The position numbers and the translations under genes are program-made. Of a DNA stretch of 64,000 nt, positions 9,121 to 18,843 are shown in pieces (within the stretch, counting starts at the first letter, position 1; the number at the start of each line of letters is the position of its first letter). Location: the NCBI GenBank assembly GCA_014584575.1, contig JACTMP010000057.1:1-64000 (forward strand), given 5' to 3'. Below the pieces are notes generated by a model. It had not been told where the DNA came from and ran no database searches. It saw only the letters and a program-made list of their open reading frames with translations. Source of the stretch: Chloroflexota bacterium (GTDB taxonomy: Bacteria > Chloroflexota > Anaerolineae > Promineifilales > Promineifilaceae).

Positions 9121-9756
9121 ACCCATGCCCCCATATAGACCGATATTTTGCCCCTTAAAGTTGAGCCGAAACGGGACAACCGTGTGCCCCTGGCGCAAGG
9201 CATAGGCCGCCAGACTTTCCAGCCAATGTGTACCCGGCGGCGGCACAAACGGCTCGCCAATCACACAACACGGAAACAACACAAACGCACAGCCAAATTG
9301 GGCCGCCGCCTCAATAATCTCCACATTGCAGCCATGGGCGTGCATCCCCACCAGCAGATCAAAATCGGCCGCCATCTCCCGGCTAAACGGCCTGTCGATG
9401 TGGGGAACGCTGGTTGTTTCGGCCAGTTTCACGCGCTGACCGGTGGTGATGTCTTTATATTTGGCGGTGAGCGGCTGGTAATGGGGATCAATGACGGTGG
9501 CCTGCCAGCCGCTTTCTTGCAGCAGGTAGGCCAGCAACCCTTTGCCGCCGGCAATATCGGCCACGCGGCAGGGGGCGAAGTGCCCCACCAGCCAGCGGTG
9601 CAGCAGTTGAAAGCGGAACTTTTTCATTTTGCGCAGTTCGGGGGGGTTGGGTGGGTCGGCAAGAGTCCCGCCTCCGGGCCGATTAGCCGTTTGTGTCAGC
9701 CGTTCTAAGCTGGCAAACAACTCCCGCCCCAATTCTACGTCCTTGTGTTTCGCCAT
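9100..9756 (-). CDS. SAM-dependent methyltransferase-like protein
   Basis: 218 residues with a class I methyltransferase-like core: VADIAGGKGLLAYLL (motif I), VIDPHY (motif II-like acidic strand end) and a later HAHGCNVE...FPCC stretch resembling the acceptor region of the Methyltransf_32-type fold. The substrate is unknown. The start at 9756 (MAKHKD) is chosen because the reading frame upstream is non-conserved in appearance and repeat-rich. The C-terminus GRGRRD is encoded by the 16-mer repeat at 9105-9120, so the natural end of the protein may have been lost or replaced. It follows the deacetylase gene on the minus strand after a REP-like element. Confidence 0.65.
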   Translation of the reverse strand: MAKHKDVELGRELFASLERLTQTANRPGGGTLADPPNPPELRKMKKFRFQLLHRWLVGHFAPCRVADIAGGKGLLAYLLQESGWQATVIDPHYQPLTAKYKDITTGQRVKLAETTSVPHIDRPFSREMAADFDLLVGMHAHGCNVEIIEAAAQFGCAFVLFPCCVIGEPFVPPPGTHWLESLAAYALRQGHTVVPFRLNFKGQNIGLYGGMGGRGRRD

Positions 9757-9868
9757 GCCTTGATTATCCGCGATCAACTCTTCAAGCGGAAATGACTTGC
9801 CGGGAAAATAAATAACGACGCAGCCCCTACCAGCCACCAAGTTAACAATATAACCTGACCTTATGATT

Positions 9869-9903
9869 GTCATTCCGAGCGGAGTCTTCGGAGCGAGGAA
9901 TCC
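9869..9903. repeat. REP-like palindromic element, copy 1
   Basis: An imperfect palindrome beginning GTCATTCCGAGCG and ending GAGCGAGGAATC. It is closely related to the right half of the element at 22497-22588 and lies between two minus-strand genes. Confidence 0.6.
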
Positions 9904-9906
9904 CTC

Positions 9907-10854
9907 TTATTCAGAATTGTGGAGGTTTCCTCTCCAAAGACTTGTCGGCATGATAGGCCAACTTGAAAAATTAAGACAGAGCTGCACGGTTTGCAGCTGG
10001 ATGGCGACGGTTTGGTGAATGTCACGGCCGTAGCCCCCCGCCATCGCCACCACCACCGGAATACCGCGCTCCCGGCAGCTTTGCAAAACCAGTTTATCCC
10101 GCGCCGCAATGCCTTCTTTCGTTAAGGCCAGTTTGCCCAAACGATCATTCACATGTACGTCGGCTCCGGCCAGGAAGTAAACGATGTCCGGTTGGGTGGC
10201 TAAGGTGGTTGCCAGCCCTGCTTGCAGCGCCGCCAGATAATCGGCGTCGCCGGTACCGTCCGGTAGGCCGATGTCCAGGTCGCCGGGGATTTTGCGGAAG
10301 GGGAAGTTGTTTTCGCCGTGAATGGAGAAGGTGAAGATGGAGTCATCGCCGTTGGTGATGTCGGCGGTGCCGTTGCCCTGGTGTACGTCACAATCAACGA
10401 CGGCCACCTGCCGTACCAATCCTTCTGACTGTAGAACGCGGGCGGCTACGGCCGTGTCGTTATACACACAATACCCCTGCCCCTCCGCCCACCGCGCATG
10501 GTGCGTGCCGCCACCCAACGAAACGCCAATGCCATCTTTCAGCGCCGCCCGGCTGGCGCCAATGGTAGCCCCCACCGAATACTGCACCCGCCGCGCCAGT
10601 TCCGGCGACCAGGGCAGGCCAATCTGTCGCTGTTCGGCGGCGCTGAGCGTACCGCGCATCACCCGCTCGATGTAGTCCGGGTCATGCGCCAGCGTGAGCT
10701 GCTCAAAGGTAGCCGGGATGGGGTGGATCAGGTTTTGCGGCGGCACAATGCCCGCCGCTTCCACCGCCTGCCGCAGCAGTTCATACTTGCCCGCCGGAAA
10801 ACGGTGCCCGTCGGGCAAGGGGTAGGTGTATTGGTCATAGCGGAAGATGCGCAT
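9907..10854 (-). CDS. Histone deacetylase family amidohydrolase (AcuC-like)
   Basis: Zinc-dependent deacetylase of the arginase/deacetylase superfamily, 315 residues. In bacteria such enzymes act on acetyl-lysine proteins, acetylpolyamines or acetoin-related substrates. Tandem His118-His119 (GGGTHHA), zinc ligands Asp156 and His158 ([11 protein letters not shown]) and Asp232 (GADVH), and the transition-state Tyr275 (AGGYGRD) are all in place, so it should be active. It is the gene after the efflux adaptors on the minus strand, about 55 bases beyond them, so co-transcription is possible. Substrate is not determinable from sequence. Confidence 0.88.
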   Translation of the reverse strand: MRIFRYDQYTYPLPDGHRFPAGKYELLRQAVEAAGIVPPQNLIHPIPATFEQLTLAHDPDYIERVMRGTLSAAEQRQIGLPWSPELARRVQYSVGATIGASRAALKDGIGVSLGGGTHHARWAEGQGYCVYNDTAVAARVLQSEGLVRQVAVVDCDVHQGNGTADITNGDDSIFTFSIHGENNFPFRKIPGDLDIGLPDGTGDADYLAALQAGLATTLATQPDIVYFLAGADVHVNDRLGKLALTKEGIAARDKLVLQSCRERGIPVVVAMAGGYGRDIHQTVAIQLQTVQLCLNFSSWPIMPTSLWRGNLHNSE

Positions 10855-10909
10855 GGAGGGATTAAGTATTTGGGTGATGCGTGATGCATGACCAGAGAAG
10901 GTTCACGTT

Positions 10910-12328
10910 TTACGGCGTCACATCCACAAACACCGTCATCCCCCAGCGCAGGGGCAGGTTGGCGGTGTCCTCCAGTTCAATTGTTACCATATAGGTCACG
11001 TCGCCGCGAGACGGGGTAGGCAGCGTGTCAATGTCCGTAATGATGCCGCGCAAGGTGGCGTCGGGGATGGCGTCTACTTTCAATTCCGCCACATCTCCCG
11101 GCTGAATGTTGACCACGTCCAGTTCCGTCAGGTCAGTCGTTTCCACCCGCCAGGCGCTCAAATCGGCCAGAGTGAGTACGGGCATACCGGATGTGACCAG
11201 TTCACCCAATTCCGGCTGGATATTGGCGACCGTGCCGGTAAAGGGGGCGCGCAAGATGGTGCGCGCCAACGCCAGTTCGGCCGCCTGCACATTGGTTTGG
11301 GCTTGCAGGAGAGCGGCTTCTGCCTGCGACACGCCTGCTTCGGCCTGGGTCACGGCCGTTTCCGCCTGGGTCACGGCCGTTTCTGCCAGTTCCACCGCCA
11401 CCTCCGCCTGGGCAATCTGCTCCGGCGTCGCCCCGGCCTGCGCCAGCGCCAGCCGCGCCGCCGCCAGGTCACGGTTCGCCTGGGCAATGGTCACGCCGCC
11501 GCTGGCTGCTGCCCGCTGCCCTGTTGTTGGCCCCGCCAGCAGTGCATCCAGCGCCGCCTGGGCCGCCTCAGCTTGCAGGCGCGCCTGCTCCAACTCAGCC
11601 CGCACGGCCTCCTCGACCGCGCCATAGAGCGGGCACACCGTCTGCGTGCTGCCATCGGGCAGCGTCACCTGGGTGCAACTGTTCAAGATGGCGTCGTATT
11701 CATCTTGTTTGGCCCGCAGAGCCGCCTGGCTGGCGGCCACATTGGCCTGCGCCGCCAGGATTTGTGACTGCGGCGTTTGCAGCGCCGCGTCCCGGTTAGC
11801 GGCGGCCTGGGCGATGCTGGCGGCGGCGGCATTCACCTCAAACTCGGCAGCGGCTATATCTTCCGGGCGCGGCCCCGCCAGCATCAGCGCCAACTGCGCT
11901 TCCGCTTCGCTAATGCCGGTCTGGGCTGTTTGCACGGCCGCCTGTGCTGCCGTCAGCCGGGTTTGGGCGGCGGCTAACGCAGCCTCGGCAATGGTCACAT
12001 TGGCCTGGGCCTGGCGTAGGGCGATCTCCTGCTGGCTGCTTTCCAGCCGCAGCAGGGGATCGCCGGTTTGTACGGTTTGCCCTTCCTCTACCAGGATTTC
12101 TGTTACCCGCCCGCCGGTTTGAAACGAGAGGTTAGCCTGGCGGTGGGGGGCAATCACCCCTTCGGCGGCCACAAAGTTGTTGGCCGGTGGGGTGCTTTGT
12201 ATGGCGCTGGCGGCCGGCGCTGGTGTGGCCACCGCGGCGGCAGCGGTTTGCTGTTGGTAAAAGTAGTAGCCGCCGGCGATGATGACACCCACCACCACCA
12301 GGATGGCAATCAGTCGTCCCCAATTCAT
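10910..12328 (-). CDS. HlyD/MacA-family efflux adaptor (second copy)
   Basis: Membrane-fusion adaptor, 472 residues. It has one N-terminal membrane anchor (about 4-24), a split biotinyl-lipoyl-like hairpin (VAAEGVIAPHRQANLSF), a very long Ala/Gln-rich alpha-helical coiled coil (about 95-350) and a C-terminal beta-barrel domain ending in LRWGMTVFVDV. It shares that C-terminal signature with the adaptor directly upstream, so the two are tandem paralogues. It is the last efflux gene of a minus-strand run of ATPase, permease, adaptor, adaptor. The coiled coil has repeated AETAVTQAE units, suggesting growth by internal duplication. Confidence 0.88.
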   Translation of the reverse strand: MNWGRLIAILVVVGVIIAGGYYFYQQQTAAAAVATPAPAASAIQSTPPANNFVAAEGVIAPHRQANLSFQTGGRVTEILVEEGQTVQTGDPLLRLESSQQEIALRQAQANVTIAEAALAAAQTRLTAAQAAVQTAQTGISEAEAQLALMLAGPRPEDIAAAEFEVNAAAASIAQAAANRDAALQTPQSQILAAQANVAASQAALRAKQDEYDAILNSCTQVTLPDGSTQTVCPLYGAVEEAVRAELEQARLQAEAAQAALDALLAGPTTGQRAAASGGVTIAQANRDLAAARLALAQAGATPEQIAQAEVAVELAETAVTQAETAVTQAEAGVSQAEAALLQAQTNVQAAELALARTILRAPFTGTVANIQPELGELVTSGMPVLTLADLSAWRVETTDLTELDVVNIQPGDVAELKVDAIPDATLRGIITDIDTLPTPSRGDVTYMVTIELEDTANLPLRWGMTVFVDVTP

Positions 12329-12385
12329 GTGCTTTCTCCTGGTTTATGGTAGCTGGTGCAACCGGCTACCATAAACCAACCGTTT

Positions 12386-13762
12386 CTATTCATTCGTCTT
12401 GATGTCTACAAAGGCGGTCATGCCCCAGCGTAGGGGCAGGTTGGTCGGGTCGTCCAGGGCAATGCGCACGCGGTAAGTGACGTCCCCTTGCGCCAGACTG
12501 GCCACGCGGGCGATGTCGGTGACTGTGCCGGAAAGGGTCTGGTTGGGCAGCGCATCCAGGCGCACGGCCGTGTCAAATCCATTGGCGATGGCGACCACAT
12601 CCAGTTCCGTCAGGTCGGTGGTTTCCACCAGCCATTGGCTAAAATCGGCCAGGGTAACAACGGGCGCGCCCGCCGCGACCACCTCGCCCAATTCCGCATC
12701 CAGGCGGGCAATAGTCCCGGCAAACGGCGCTTTCAGGGTGCGCTGCACCAGCGCGTCCTGGGCCGCTGCCAGTAGCGCTTCTGCCTGGGTGACGGCCGCT
12801 TCTGCCTGGAGCACGGCCGTTTCCGCCTGTTCCAGCCCAATTTCGGCTTCTGTTTTGGCGGCGTTGGCGCGGGTCACGGCCGTTTCCGCAATGGCGATCT
12901 GCTCCGGTCTGGCTCCGGCCAGCAGCAGGCTCAACTGTGCCTGGGCCGCATCGCGCTGCGCCTGGGCCGCGCCGACGGCGTTGGCTGCGGCCGTCCGTTC
13001 GGCGCTGGTAGCCCCGGCGTCTAATTCCGCCAGCGCCGCCTCCGCCGCGGCCAGATTGGCCGCGGCAGCGTTGTACTGGACGGTAATATCGTCAATCGTA
13101 TCCTGAGGCGCTTCAAAGCGGGAGGCCATGCCCAGTGCGTCCTGGGCCGATTTTTGCGCTGACTGCGCGGCCAAGATTTGCGCTTCGGCCAGCAGCCGTT
13201 GACCTTCTGTTGACCCTTCCAGCGTGAGCGCCTGGCTGCCTGCGGCGGCGCTGATTTGCGCCTGGGCCAGGGCGACGGCCGCTTCGCTGACGGCGATCTG
13301 TTCGACCGTGGGCGGCGCTTGAGCCAGCGCCAACGCCGTTTCGGCCATGCGGATGTTCACATCAGCGGCGGCTACACCCGCCTCGGCTGCTTGTTTGCCG
13401 GCCTGGGCGGCGGCCAACCCGGCCTGCGCCTGGGCCAGGGCGGCTTCGGCCTGCTGCATGGCGATCTCCTGGTCGGCGCTGTCCAGCCGTATGATGGGGT
13501 CGCCCGGCTGCACCAGGCTGTCTTCCGGGGCCAGGATTTCCACCACTTCGCCGGTGGTGGGGAAGGAGAGGGCCACATAGCGGACGGGCACAAGCTGCCC
13601 TTCGGCGGAGACCTGGCTGACGCCGGTGTTGATGGCCTGGGTGTTGACGTCGGGCACGGCCGTAGCCGTTGCCGCCGCTACAGGCTGCATTTGCTGGTAA
13701 ATAAAATATCCGCCGGTCACTACTACCGCGATGATGACCAGGGCGATGAAAAGTCGCTTCAT
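12386..13762 (-). CDS. HlyD/MacA-family efflux adaptor (first copy)
   Basis: Membrane-fusion adaptor for the adjacent ABC transporter, 458 residues. It shows an N-terminal anchor (about 4-22), lipoyl-like half-motifs, an Ala-rich coiled coil (about 85-345) and a barrel domain ending LRWGMTAFVDIKTNE. It is paralogous to the following gene. A perfect 15-bp hairpin separates it from the permease upstream and could reduce adaptor expression relative to the ATPase and permease. No TolC-like outer-membrane factor is present, as expected if the host has a single membrane. Confidence 0.88.
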   Translation of the reverse strand: MKRLFIALVIIAVVVTGGYFIYQQMQPVAAATATAVPDVNTQAINTGVSQVSAEGQLVPVRYVALSFPTTGEVVEILAPEDSLVQPGDPIIRLDSADQEIAMQQAEAALAQAQAGLAAAQAGKQAAEAGVAAADVNIRMAETALALAQAPPTVEQIAVSEAAVALAQAQISAAAGSQALTLEGSTEGQRLLAEAQILAAQSAQKSAQDALGMASRFEAPQDTIDDITVQYNAAAANLAAAEAALAELDAGATSAERTAAANAVGAAQAQRDAAQAQLSLLLAGARPEQIAIAETAVTRANAAKTEAEIGLEQAETAVLQAEAAVTQAEALLAAAQDALVQRTLKAPFAGTIARLDAELGEVVAAGAPVVTLADFSQWLVETTDLTELDVVAIANGFDTAVRLDALPNQTLSGTVTDIARVASLAQGDVTYRVRIALDDPTNLPLRWGMTAFVDIKTNE

Positions 13763-13778
13763 AGATGTACTCCAACGT

Positions 13779-13812
13779 AAACCTGACCGGTCTCAGAAGA
13801 CCGGTCAGGTTT
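13779..13812. terminator. Perfect 15-bp hairpin between permease and adaptor
   Basis: Arms 13779-13793 and 13798-13812 (AAACCTGACCGGTCT and complement) enclose loop CAGA. It is the same family as 7374-7405, with a compensated change. Placed within an operon, it may act as a partial terminator or an mRNA-stabilising hairpin. Confidence 0.6.
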
Positions 13813-13817
13813 GCCTT

Positions 13818-16211
13818 TCATTCATACGCCAGCGTTTGCCGCACACTGAGCCGCGAGGCGTTCCAGGCGGGCAGGAAACTGGCGAACATGGCAATCAAGA
13901 TGATGAGAAAGAGCCAGATAAAAGCCCAGTTCAGAGCAAAACGGTAGTTGAGCGGCGCCTGCAACAGTTCCCGCCCCACCGTGTCGCTGAGAAACTGACC
14001 GATGGGGTAGGCCAGCAGGCTGCCAAATAGCCAGCTTATCAGCCCCACGGTGATGCCCTCAACCAGTACGATTTTGAGTATAGCACCATCTGACGCACCT
14101 ATGGCACGCATAACGCCAATTTCGCGGGTACGTTCTAATACATTAATGCTCATGGCGCCGGTTAATCCCAGGCCGCCCACCAGCGCCAACAGCACCGCCA
14201 TCACCGTCAGCAGCACGACGATGATGTTAAACTGGTATTCTATCGTCTGGCGCAGGTCGGCGGTGATGCTGCTGTTGGAGATGCTCATGCCGGCGCTTTC
14301 AAATTGGGCGCGCAGTTCGCGTTCTAGCTGGCGTTGAAAGGCGGGGCTGTTATCCGTGCCCACGATTTGCACACCGGTAGATTTGCCTACAGATCGCAGT
14401 TGGCGCGCCAGGTAATCTTGCTGAGCATAGGCAATGGGGCCGGTGAGGACACCTTGAACCAGACCGACCACATGCCAGGTAGATTCACGGCCGTTCACCT
14501 TCAATCTGATCGCATCCCCAACCTTTATATCTGGCTCTTCCTTGATGACCAGGGAGTTAAGCACCAGGGCGTTTTGATCATCCGGCAGCAGCCAGCGCCC
14601 CTCTAACAACGTTGGTTGGATGGTCTGGGCATCGCTGGGGATGCCAAGCAGATAAATGGTCTCGCTTTCGCGCTCCTCCTGGATGCGCCGGGCGGCGCTG
14701 CCGATCCAGCTTTCGGCTGCGGCCACGCCGGGATGCTGGTAGGCAATGCGTTGAATCTGGCTGATGCGGTGTTCCCTGGTGAAGTCCAGGTTCACGTCAT
14801 AGGCGAAGTAGCGCAGGGCGTCATCGAGTGTGCCCAACAGCGAGGCGTGTACGCTGAGGACGCCAATGAAGATGGCGCCGCCGAGGGTGAGGGTGAAGAG
14901 GGTCAGCGCCAGGCGGGCTTTGCGGCGGATGGTGTTGCGCAGGGAGATGCGCATGGGGCGGGAAAGGCGCAACACGGTTGCCGACAGCCAGTTGACAAAA
15001 CGGTCCAACCAGCCAGCGCCAAAATGCCCTTTGCCCAGACCGGAGTCACTAAGGGCTTCACGCACGGTAATGCCGGAGCCACGTAACACGGGCACCATAG
15101 CTGCCAACATGGGCACGAGCAGGGCGACGGCCGTTTGCACCAGGATGACGTTTGGCGGAATGCGGAAACCGGCCAGGTCGAAGTTGATCAGGCTGGCAAT
15201 GTAGCTGGTGAGGGCATATGCCGCCAGGCCGCCCAAAGGCACGGCTACCAGCAGCGACAGCAGGCCAAAAATAAGCACGGTGATGATGTACATGACCACA
15301 ATCTGGCGCCGCCGCGCCCCCACCGCTTTCATAATGCCAATTTGTTGGGTGTGCTGTGCCAGCAGGCCGTTGATGATGTTGACCACCAGGAAACCGCTGG
15401 CAAAGAGGGATAGGAAACCGAGGATGCCTAATATCGCCAGGAGGGGCTGCACCACGTCGTTGGCGGGGTGCTCACCAGGTGAGGGTACCCAGGTGTAATA
15501 GTGGGCGCGCCCGGAGCGTTCCACCTTGTCTTCGACGCGGGCGGCGATGGCTTCCACCTGTTCTTTGCTGATGTTTTCCCCTTCCAGGCGGATGGTGAGT
15601 TCGGTAAAGTCACGGCCGTAACCCAACCATTCCATCGTGTCCACATTGATGTAACCATACGGTTCGTTGGTGAATTGCACCGGTTGGGTGAAGATGTCAT
15701 GGACTGTGCCCACGACGAGCAGGTCGCGGAAACGGCCGTCGGCCGTCTCCACCCGAATCGTGCCCCCCACTTGCGCCTGGGTGTAGGGCAGAGAGGCGCG
15801 TTCGATGACCACAGCCCGGTCAGGCGGTGGCCATTCACCGCTGACGGGCGCCAGGGTGTGCAGCTTCATCCGGGCAAAGTCGGGGTGGGCGATCAGGTGC
15901 AGGCGCGCCTGTTCTGTCTCGCTTTTGTGCAGGCTGACGGTCACATCGCGGCGGGCGTCTGCTTCGGCCACGCCGTCTACCTGCTCGATGACGGTGAAAA
16001 AGTCGGGCGGGAAGTTATCTATACCCAATTGCGCATGGGCGGGGTTGGTGGCATGGTAGGCGGCGGACAAATCTTCGGCCAGCAGCGTTTGGGTGCCGGC
16101 AATCATGCCTATGGCCAAGACACCAATGGCAATGGAGAGCACAACCAGGATGGTGCGGATTTTATTGCCTCCCAGGTCTCTGAGGATTTTGCGCCAGCGT
16201 GGTCTTAACAT
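13818..16211 (-). CDS. MacB/FtsX-family ABC transporter permease
   Basis: Integral membrane permease of an efflux or lipoprotein-type ABC exporter, 797 residues. The N-terminal segment (about 20-40) spans the membrane and is followed by a MacB-like extracytoplasmic domain, then an FtsX domain with three spans (about 255-390). A second half repeats the plan: a span near 440-460, an extracytoplasmic domain, and a terminal FtsX domain with VMRAIGASDGAI. This duplicated-FtsX architecture matches the large permeases found with MacA-like adaptors. The start at 16211 (MLRPRW) is chosen because the longer frame upstream is palindromic repeat. The ATPase gene ends 41 bases upstream. Confidence 0.88.
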   Translation of the reverse strand: MLRPRWRKILRDLGGNKIRTILVVLSIAIGVLAIGMIAGTQTLLAEDLSAAYHATNPAHAQLGIDNFPPDFFTVIEQVDGVAEADARRDVTVSLHKSETEQARLHLIAHPDFARMKLHTLAPVSGEWPPPDRAVVIERASLPYTQAQVGGTIRVETADGRFRDLLVVGTVHDIFTQPVQFTNEPYGYINVDTMEWLGYGRDFTELTIRLEGENISKEQVEAIAARVEDKVERSGRAHYYTWVPSPGEHPANDVVQPLLAILGILGFLSLFASGFLVVNIINGLLAQHTQQIGIMKAVGARRRQIVVMYIITVLIFGLLSLLVAVPLGGLAAYALTSYIASLINFDLAGFRIPPNVILVQTAVALLVPMLAAMVPVLRGSGITVREALSDSGLGKGHFGAGWLDRFVNWLSATVLRLSRPMRISLRNTIRRKARLALTLFTLTLGGAIFIGVLSVHASLLGTLDDALRYFAYDVNLDFTREHRISQIQRIAYQHPGVAAAESWIGSAARRIQEERESETIYLLGIPSDAQTIQPTLLEGRWLLPDDQNALVLNSLVIKEEPDIKVGDAIRLKVNGRESTWHVVGLVQGVLTGPIAYAQQDYLARQLRSVGKSTGVQIVGTDNSPAFQRQLERELRAQFESAGMSISNSSITADLRQTIEYQFNIIVVLLTVMAVLLALVGGLGLTGAMSINVLERTREIGVMRAIGASDGAILKIVLVEGITVGLISWLFGSLLAYPIGQFLSDTVGRELLQAPLNYRFALNWAFIWLFLIILIAMFASFLPAWNASRLSVRQTLAYE

Positions 16212-16216
16212 AGCTT

Positions 16217-16252
16217 GTGATGCGTGATGCGTGAACGGATTACGCATCACGT
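16217..16252. repeat. Palindromic repeat (GATGCGTGA family)
   Basis: GATGCGTGATGCGTGAACGG faces ATTACGCATCACG in the gap between ATPase and permease genes. Related sequence occurs at 10875-10890 and 42426-42470. Confidence 0.6.
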
Positions 16253-16996
16253 TTAATGATGCACTTCGTCTACGATACGGCCGTCGGCAATCACAATGGT
16301 GCGGGTGACGCGGCTGGCTAACTCGTTGTCGTGTGTCACCATGAGGATGGTTTTGCCTTCGGCGATGAAGCGTTGGAACAGTTGGAAGATGGCGTCGGCC
16401 GTTTTAGAATCCAGGTTGCCGGTGGGTTCGTCGGCGGCCAGGATGGGTGGGTCGTTTGCCAGGGCGCGGGCGATGGCGACGCGCTGCTGCTGCCCGCCGG
16501 AGACTTCGGAGGGCAATTTGTATGCCTGGTCGGCCATATCTACCAGTTCCAGCAGGTGCATGGCCCGTTCGCTGCGCTCTTTCTGGCTGTACATGTTGCA
16601 GAAATCCATGGGCAACATGATGTTTTCAATGCAGGTGAGCATGGGCAGCAGTTGGAAAAATTGGAAGATGACGCCGACGGTACGGCCGCGCCATTCGGCC
16701 ATGGGGCCTTCTTTGAGCCGGTGTACGGCCGTGCTGTTGATATGCACTTCACCCGCCGTGGGCCGGTCTATGCCGGTGATCATGTTGATGAGGGTGGTCT
16801 TGCCGCTGCCAGATTTGCCCACGACAGCCACAAATTCGCCCCGGTCAATTTGCAGGTCCACGCCGTCCAGGGCGATGAAGTCGCCTACAGGGGTGATAAA
16901 CGCTTTCATCACCTGGTGCAAATCAATGAGATGGGTGGGGGTGTGGGCGGCACGGCCGTTAGCAGGCATATTTGCCCGAAAAAACTGTTTTAGCAT
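16253..16996 (-). CDS. ABC transporter ATP-binding protein (MacB/LolD type)
   Basis: ATPase that powers the FtsX-type permease encoded next, 247 residues. Walker A GKSGSGKT, signature SGGQQQR, Walker [10 protein letters not shown] and the H-loop VTHD are intact. It is the first gene of the minus-strand run ATPase, permease, adaptor, adaptor, and its promoter must lie in the 160-base gap shared with the divergent homocysteine methyltransferase. The family exports peptides, lipoproteins, macrolides or other amphiphiles; the cargo here is unknown. Confidence 0.92.
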   Translation of the reverse strand: MLKQFFRANMPANGRAAHTPTHLIDLHQVMKAFITPVGDFIALDGVDLQIDRGEFVAVVGKSGSGKTTLINMITGIDRPTAGEVHINSTAVHRLKEGPMAEWRGRTVGVIFQFFQLLPMLTCIENIMLPMDFCNMYSQKERSERAMHLLELVDMADQAYKLPSEVSGGQQQRVAIARALANDPPILAADEPTGNLDSKTADAIFQLFQRFIAEGKTILMVTHDNELASRVTRTIVIADGRIVDEVHH

Positions 16997-17157
16997 ACAA
17001 CTTATAACCTCAATCAGATGTTTTTTGCCAAACCAGCGCCCTATACGGCTGATGGGTGATGAAGTTTCGGCAGAATGACGACAACGGATTTAGAATTAAA
17101 CGGATAGGTCAGGCAAACAATCCGTTATGTTCCCTGATGATACCAGAGGTGAAACAC

Positions 17158-18108
17158 ATGAATCTTATTCAACCTTTTATAGATTTCCAGGGTTTGCTGG
17201 TCGTGGATGGTGGGTTGGCGACGGAGTTGGAGTGGCGGGGATATGACTTGCACGATCCACTCTGGTCGGCCCGGCTGTTGCTGGAAGCGCCGGAGGCCAT
17301 TCGCCAGGTGCATGACGATTACCTGTGGGCAGGTGCGGATTGTATTATTGCCGCCAGTTACCAGGCCACACTGCCGGGGTTGATGGCGCGGGGATTGTCT
17401 GAGGCGGCAGCCAGGGAGATGTTGCAGCGGGCGGTGCGTCTGGCCTTAGAGTCCCGTGATGCTTTTTGCGCGGCGGCGGATCATCGCGGGCGGTTACGGC
17501 CGTTGGTGGCTGCCAGCATCGGGCCGTATGGTGCGTATCTGGCGAATGGCGCGGAATATACGGGGCAATATGATCTGGATGTGGCCGGATTGATCACCTG
17601 GCACCGGGCGCGCTGGCACATTCTGGCCGAGAGTGGGGCGGATTTGCTGGCCTGCGAGACGTGCCCTTCATACCAGGAATTAGAGGCATATTGTGAACTG
17701 CTGGCAGAGACGCGCCAGATGCCGGCATGGGTGAGTTTTACGGCGCTGGACGGCCGTCACATCAGCGATGGCACCCCTATTGCTGTGTGTGCGGCCCGGC
17801 TGCATGACATCCCCAACGTGGTGGCGGTGGGCGTAAACTGCACGCCGCCACGCCTGATGCCAGAACTGATCACGGCCGTGCAATCAGCTACCGACAAACC
17901 CATCATCGTTTATCCCAATTCGGGCGAGCGATATGACCCGGTGCAAAAGGTGTGGCAGGGGGAGTCTGACCCGGCCACCTATGGAACCATGTGCCGTGAA
18001 TGGCGGAAGATGGGGGCGCTGTTGCTTGGCGGCTGCTGCCGGACACGGCCGGCGCACATTCGCCAGATTCGGGACCGGGTACGTCCATCACACATTCACC
18101 TGCTATAA
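17158..18108 (+). CDS. mmuM: Homocysteine S-methyltransferase
   Basis: Transfers a methyl group, typically from S-methylmethionine, to homocysteine to give methionine; 316 residues, normal for MmuM-type enzymes. The Pfam S-methyl_trans barrel starts at VVDGGLATELE. The three zinc-binding cysteines appear as Cys228 (GVNCTPP) and Cys293-Cys294 (GGCCRTRP). The start at 17158 is set by AGAGGTG eight bases upstream; in-frame ATGs further upstream have no such site. It is divergent from the efflux operon. With the cystathionine beta-synthase it gives the window two homocysteine-consuming enzymes. Confidence 0.88.
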   Translation: MNLIQPFIDFQGLLVVDGGLATELEWRGYDLHDPLWSARLLLEAPEAIRQVHDDYLWAGADCIIAASYQATLPGLMARGLSEAAAREMLQRAVRLALESRDAFCAAADHRGRLRPLVAASIGPYGAYLANGAEYTGQYDLDVAGLITWHRARWHILAESGADLLACETCPSYQELEAYCELLAETRQMPAWVSFTALDGRHISDGTPIAVCAARLHDIPNVVAVGVNCTPPRLMPELITAVQSATDKPIIVYPNSGERYDPVQKVWQGESDPATYGTMCREWRKMGALLLGGCCRTRPAHIRQIRDRVRPSHIHLL

Positions 18109-18246
18109 TCAATGACAGCAAACTATCACATTTATGAGGAAAACGGCCGTGTCCACTCACCCCCACTTCGATCCACCCTGCCGCGCCGTACCTGTGACAA
18201 AGCCGCCCGTCACAGGCCAAACCTCAAAGCAGCAAAGGCAGTGCGT

Positions 18247-18618
18247 ATGACTGTAACCAGGGCCATCAATCAGGGTGACATTTACTGGATTCAGCCCGAA
18301 CATATTCAAGAGGCCGAACCCGGCGATTATCCCCACCCCTACATCGTCATTCAGGACAACGTCTTTAACCACAGCCGTATTCACACCGTCATCGTCTGTG
18401 CCCTGACCAGCAACCTGAAACAGGCCCATGCGCCGGGTAATGTCTTGCTTGAGGCCGGCGAAGCCAACCTGCCCCGGCAAAGCGTGGTTGTTGTTTCCAA
18501 AGTTTCTACCGTCCCCAAAGCACAACTGGGGGAATACATCGGCTCTCTCAACGCGCAGCGGATTGCGCAAGTGTTGGCCGGTATGCGGTTTTTGCAATCT
18601 TCATTTTTCGCTGAGTGA
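18247..18618 (+). CDS. MazF/PemK-family endoribonuclease toxin-like protein
   Basis: 123 residues with the SH3-like PemK/MazF fold: INQGDIYWI at the N-terminus, HPYIVIQD, TVIVCALTSN and LPRQSVVVVSKVSTVPK, in the order seen in MazF, which cuts mRNA at short motifs. The start at 18247 aligns with the usual MazF N-terminus; the frame continues upstream to 18112 but that part looks non-conserved. No recognisable antitoxin gene lies directly upstream or downstream, so it is either an orphan or its antitoxin is not recognised. It marks the left end of an AT-richer accessory patch. Confidence 0.8.
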   Translation: MTVTRAINQGDIYWIQPEHIQEAEPGDYPHPYIVIQDNVFNHSRIHTVIVCALTSNLKQAHAPGNVLLEAGEANLPRQSVVVVSKVSTVPKAQLGEYIGSLNAQRIAQVLAGMRFLQSSFFAE

Positions 18619-18781
18619 ACCCGCCCTCACGGCCGTAAACAAACAGGCGCATGGATTGACGGCCGTGACCCTCTTCAAAATATTGAATACTGAAAAACAA
18701 CAATTACACTGTGGTAAACTTGCTGCGATAGAATGGTCATCACTGCTTGGATTTACGACAATTCGTTGTTTAATGAAGAGG

Positions 18782-18787
18782 TATAAT
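18782..18787 (+). promoter_or_regulatory. Candidate -10 box for the KTSC-like gene
   Basis: TATAAT lies about 60 bases ahead of the start at 18844 in a locally AT-rich stretch. No good -35 hexamer is visible at 16-18 bases, so the call rests on the -10 box alone. Confidence 0.3.
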
Positions 18788-18843
18788 ACAAATATATGGT
18801 TGGGTGACACAATATGTTACTAAATCCAAAAGGAGAGATCGAG

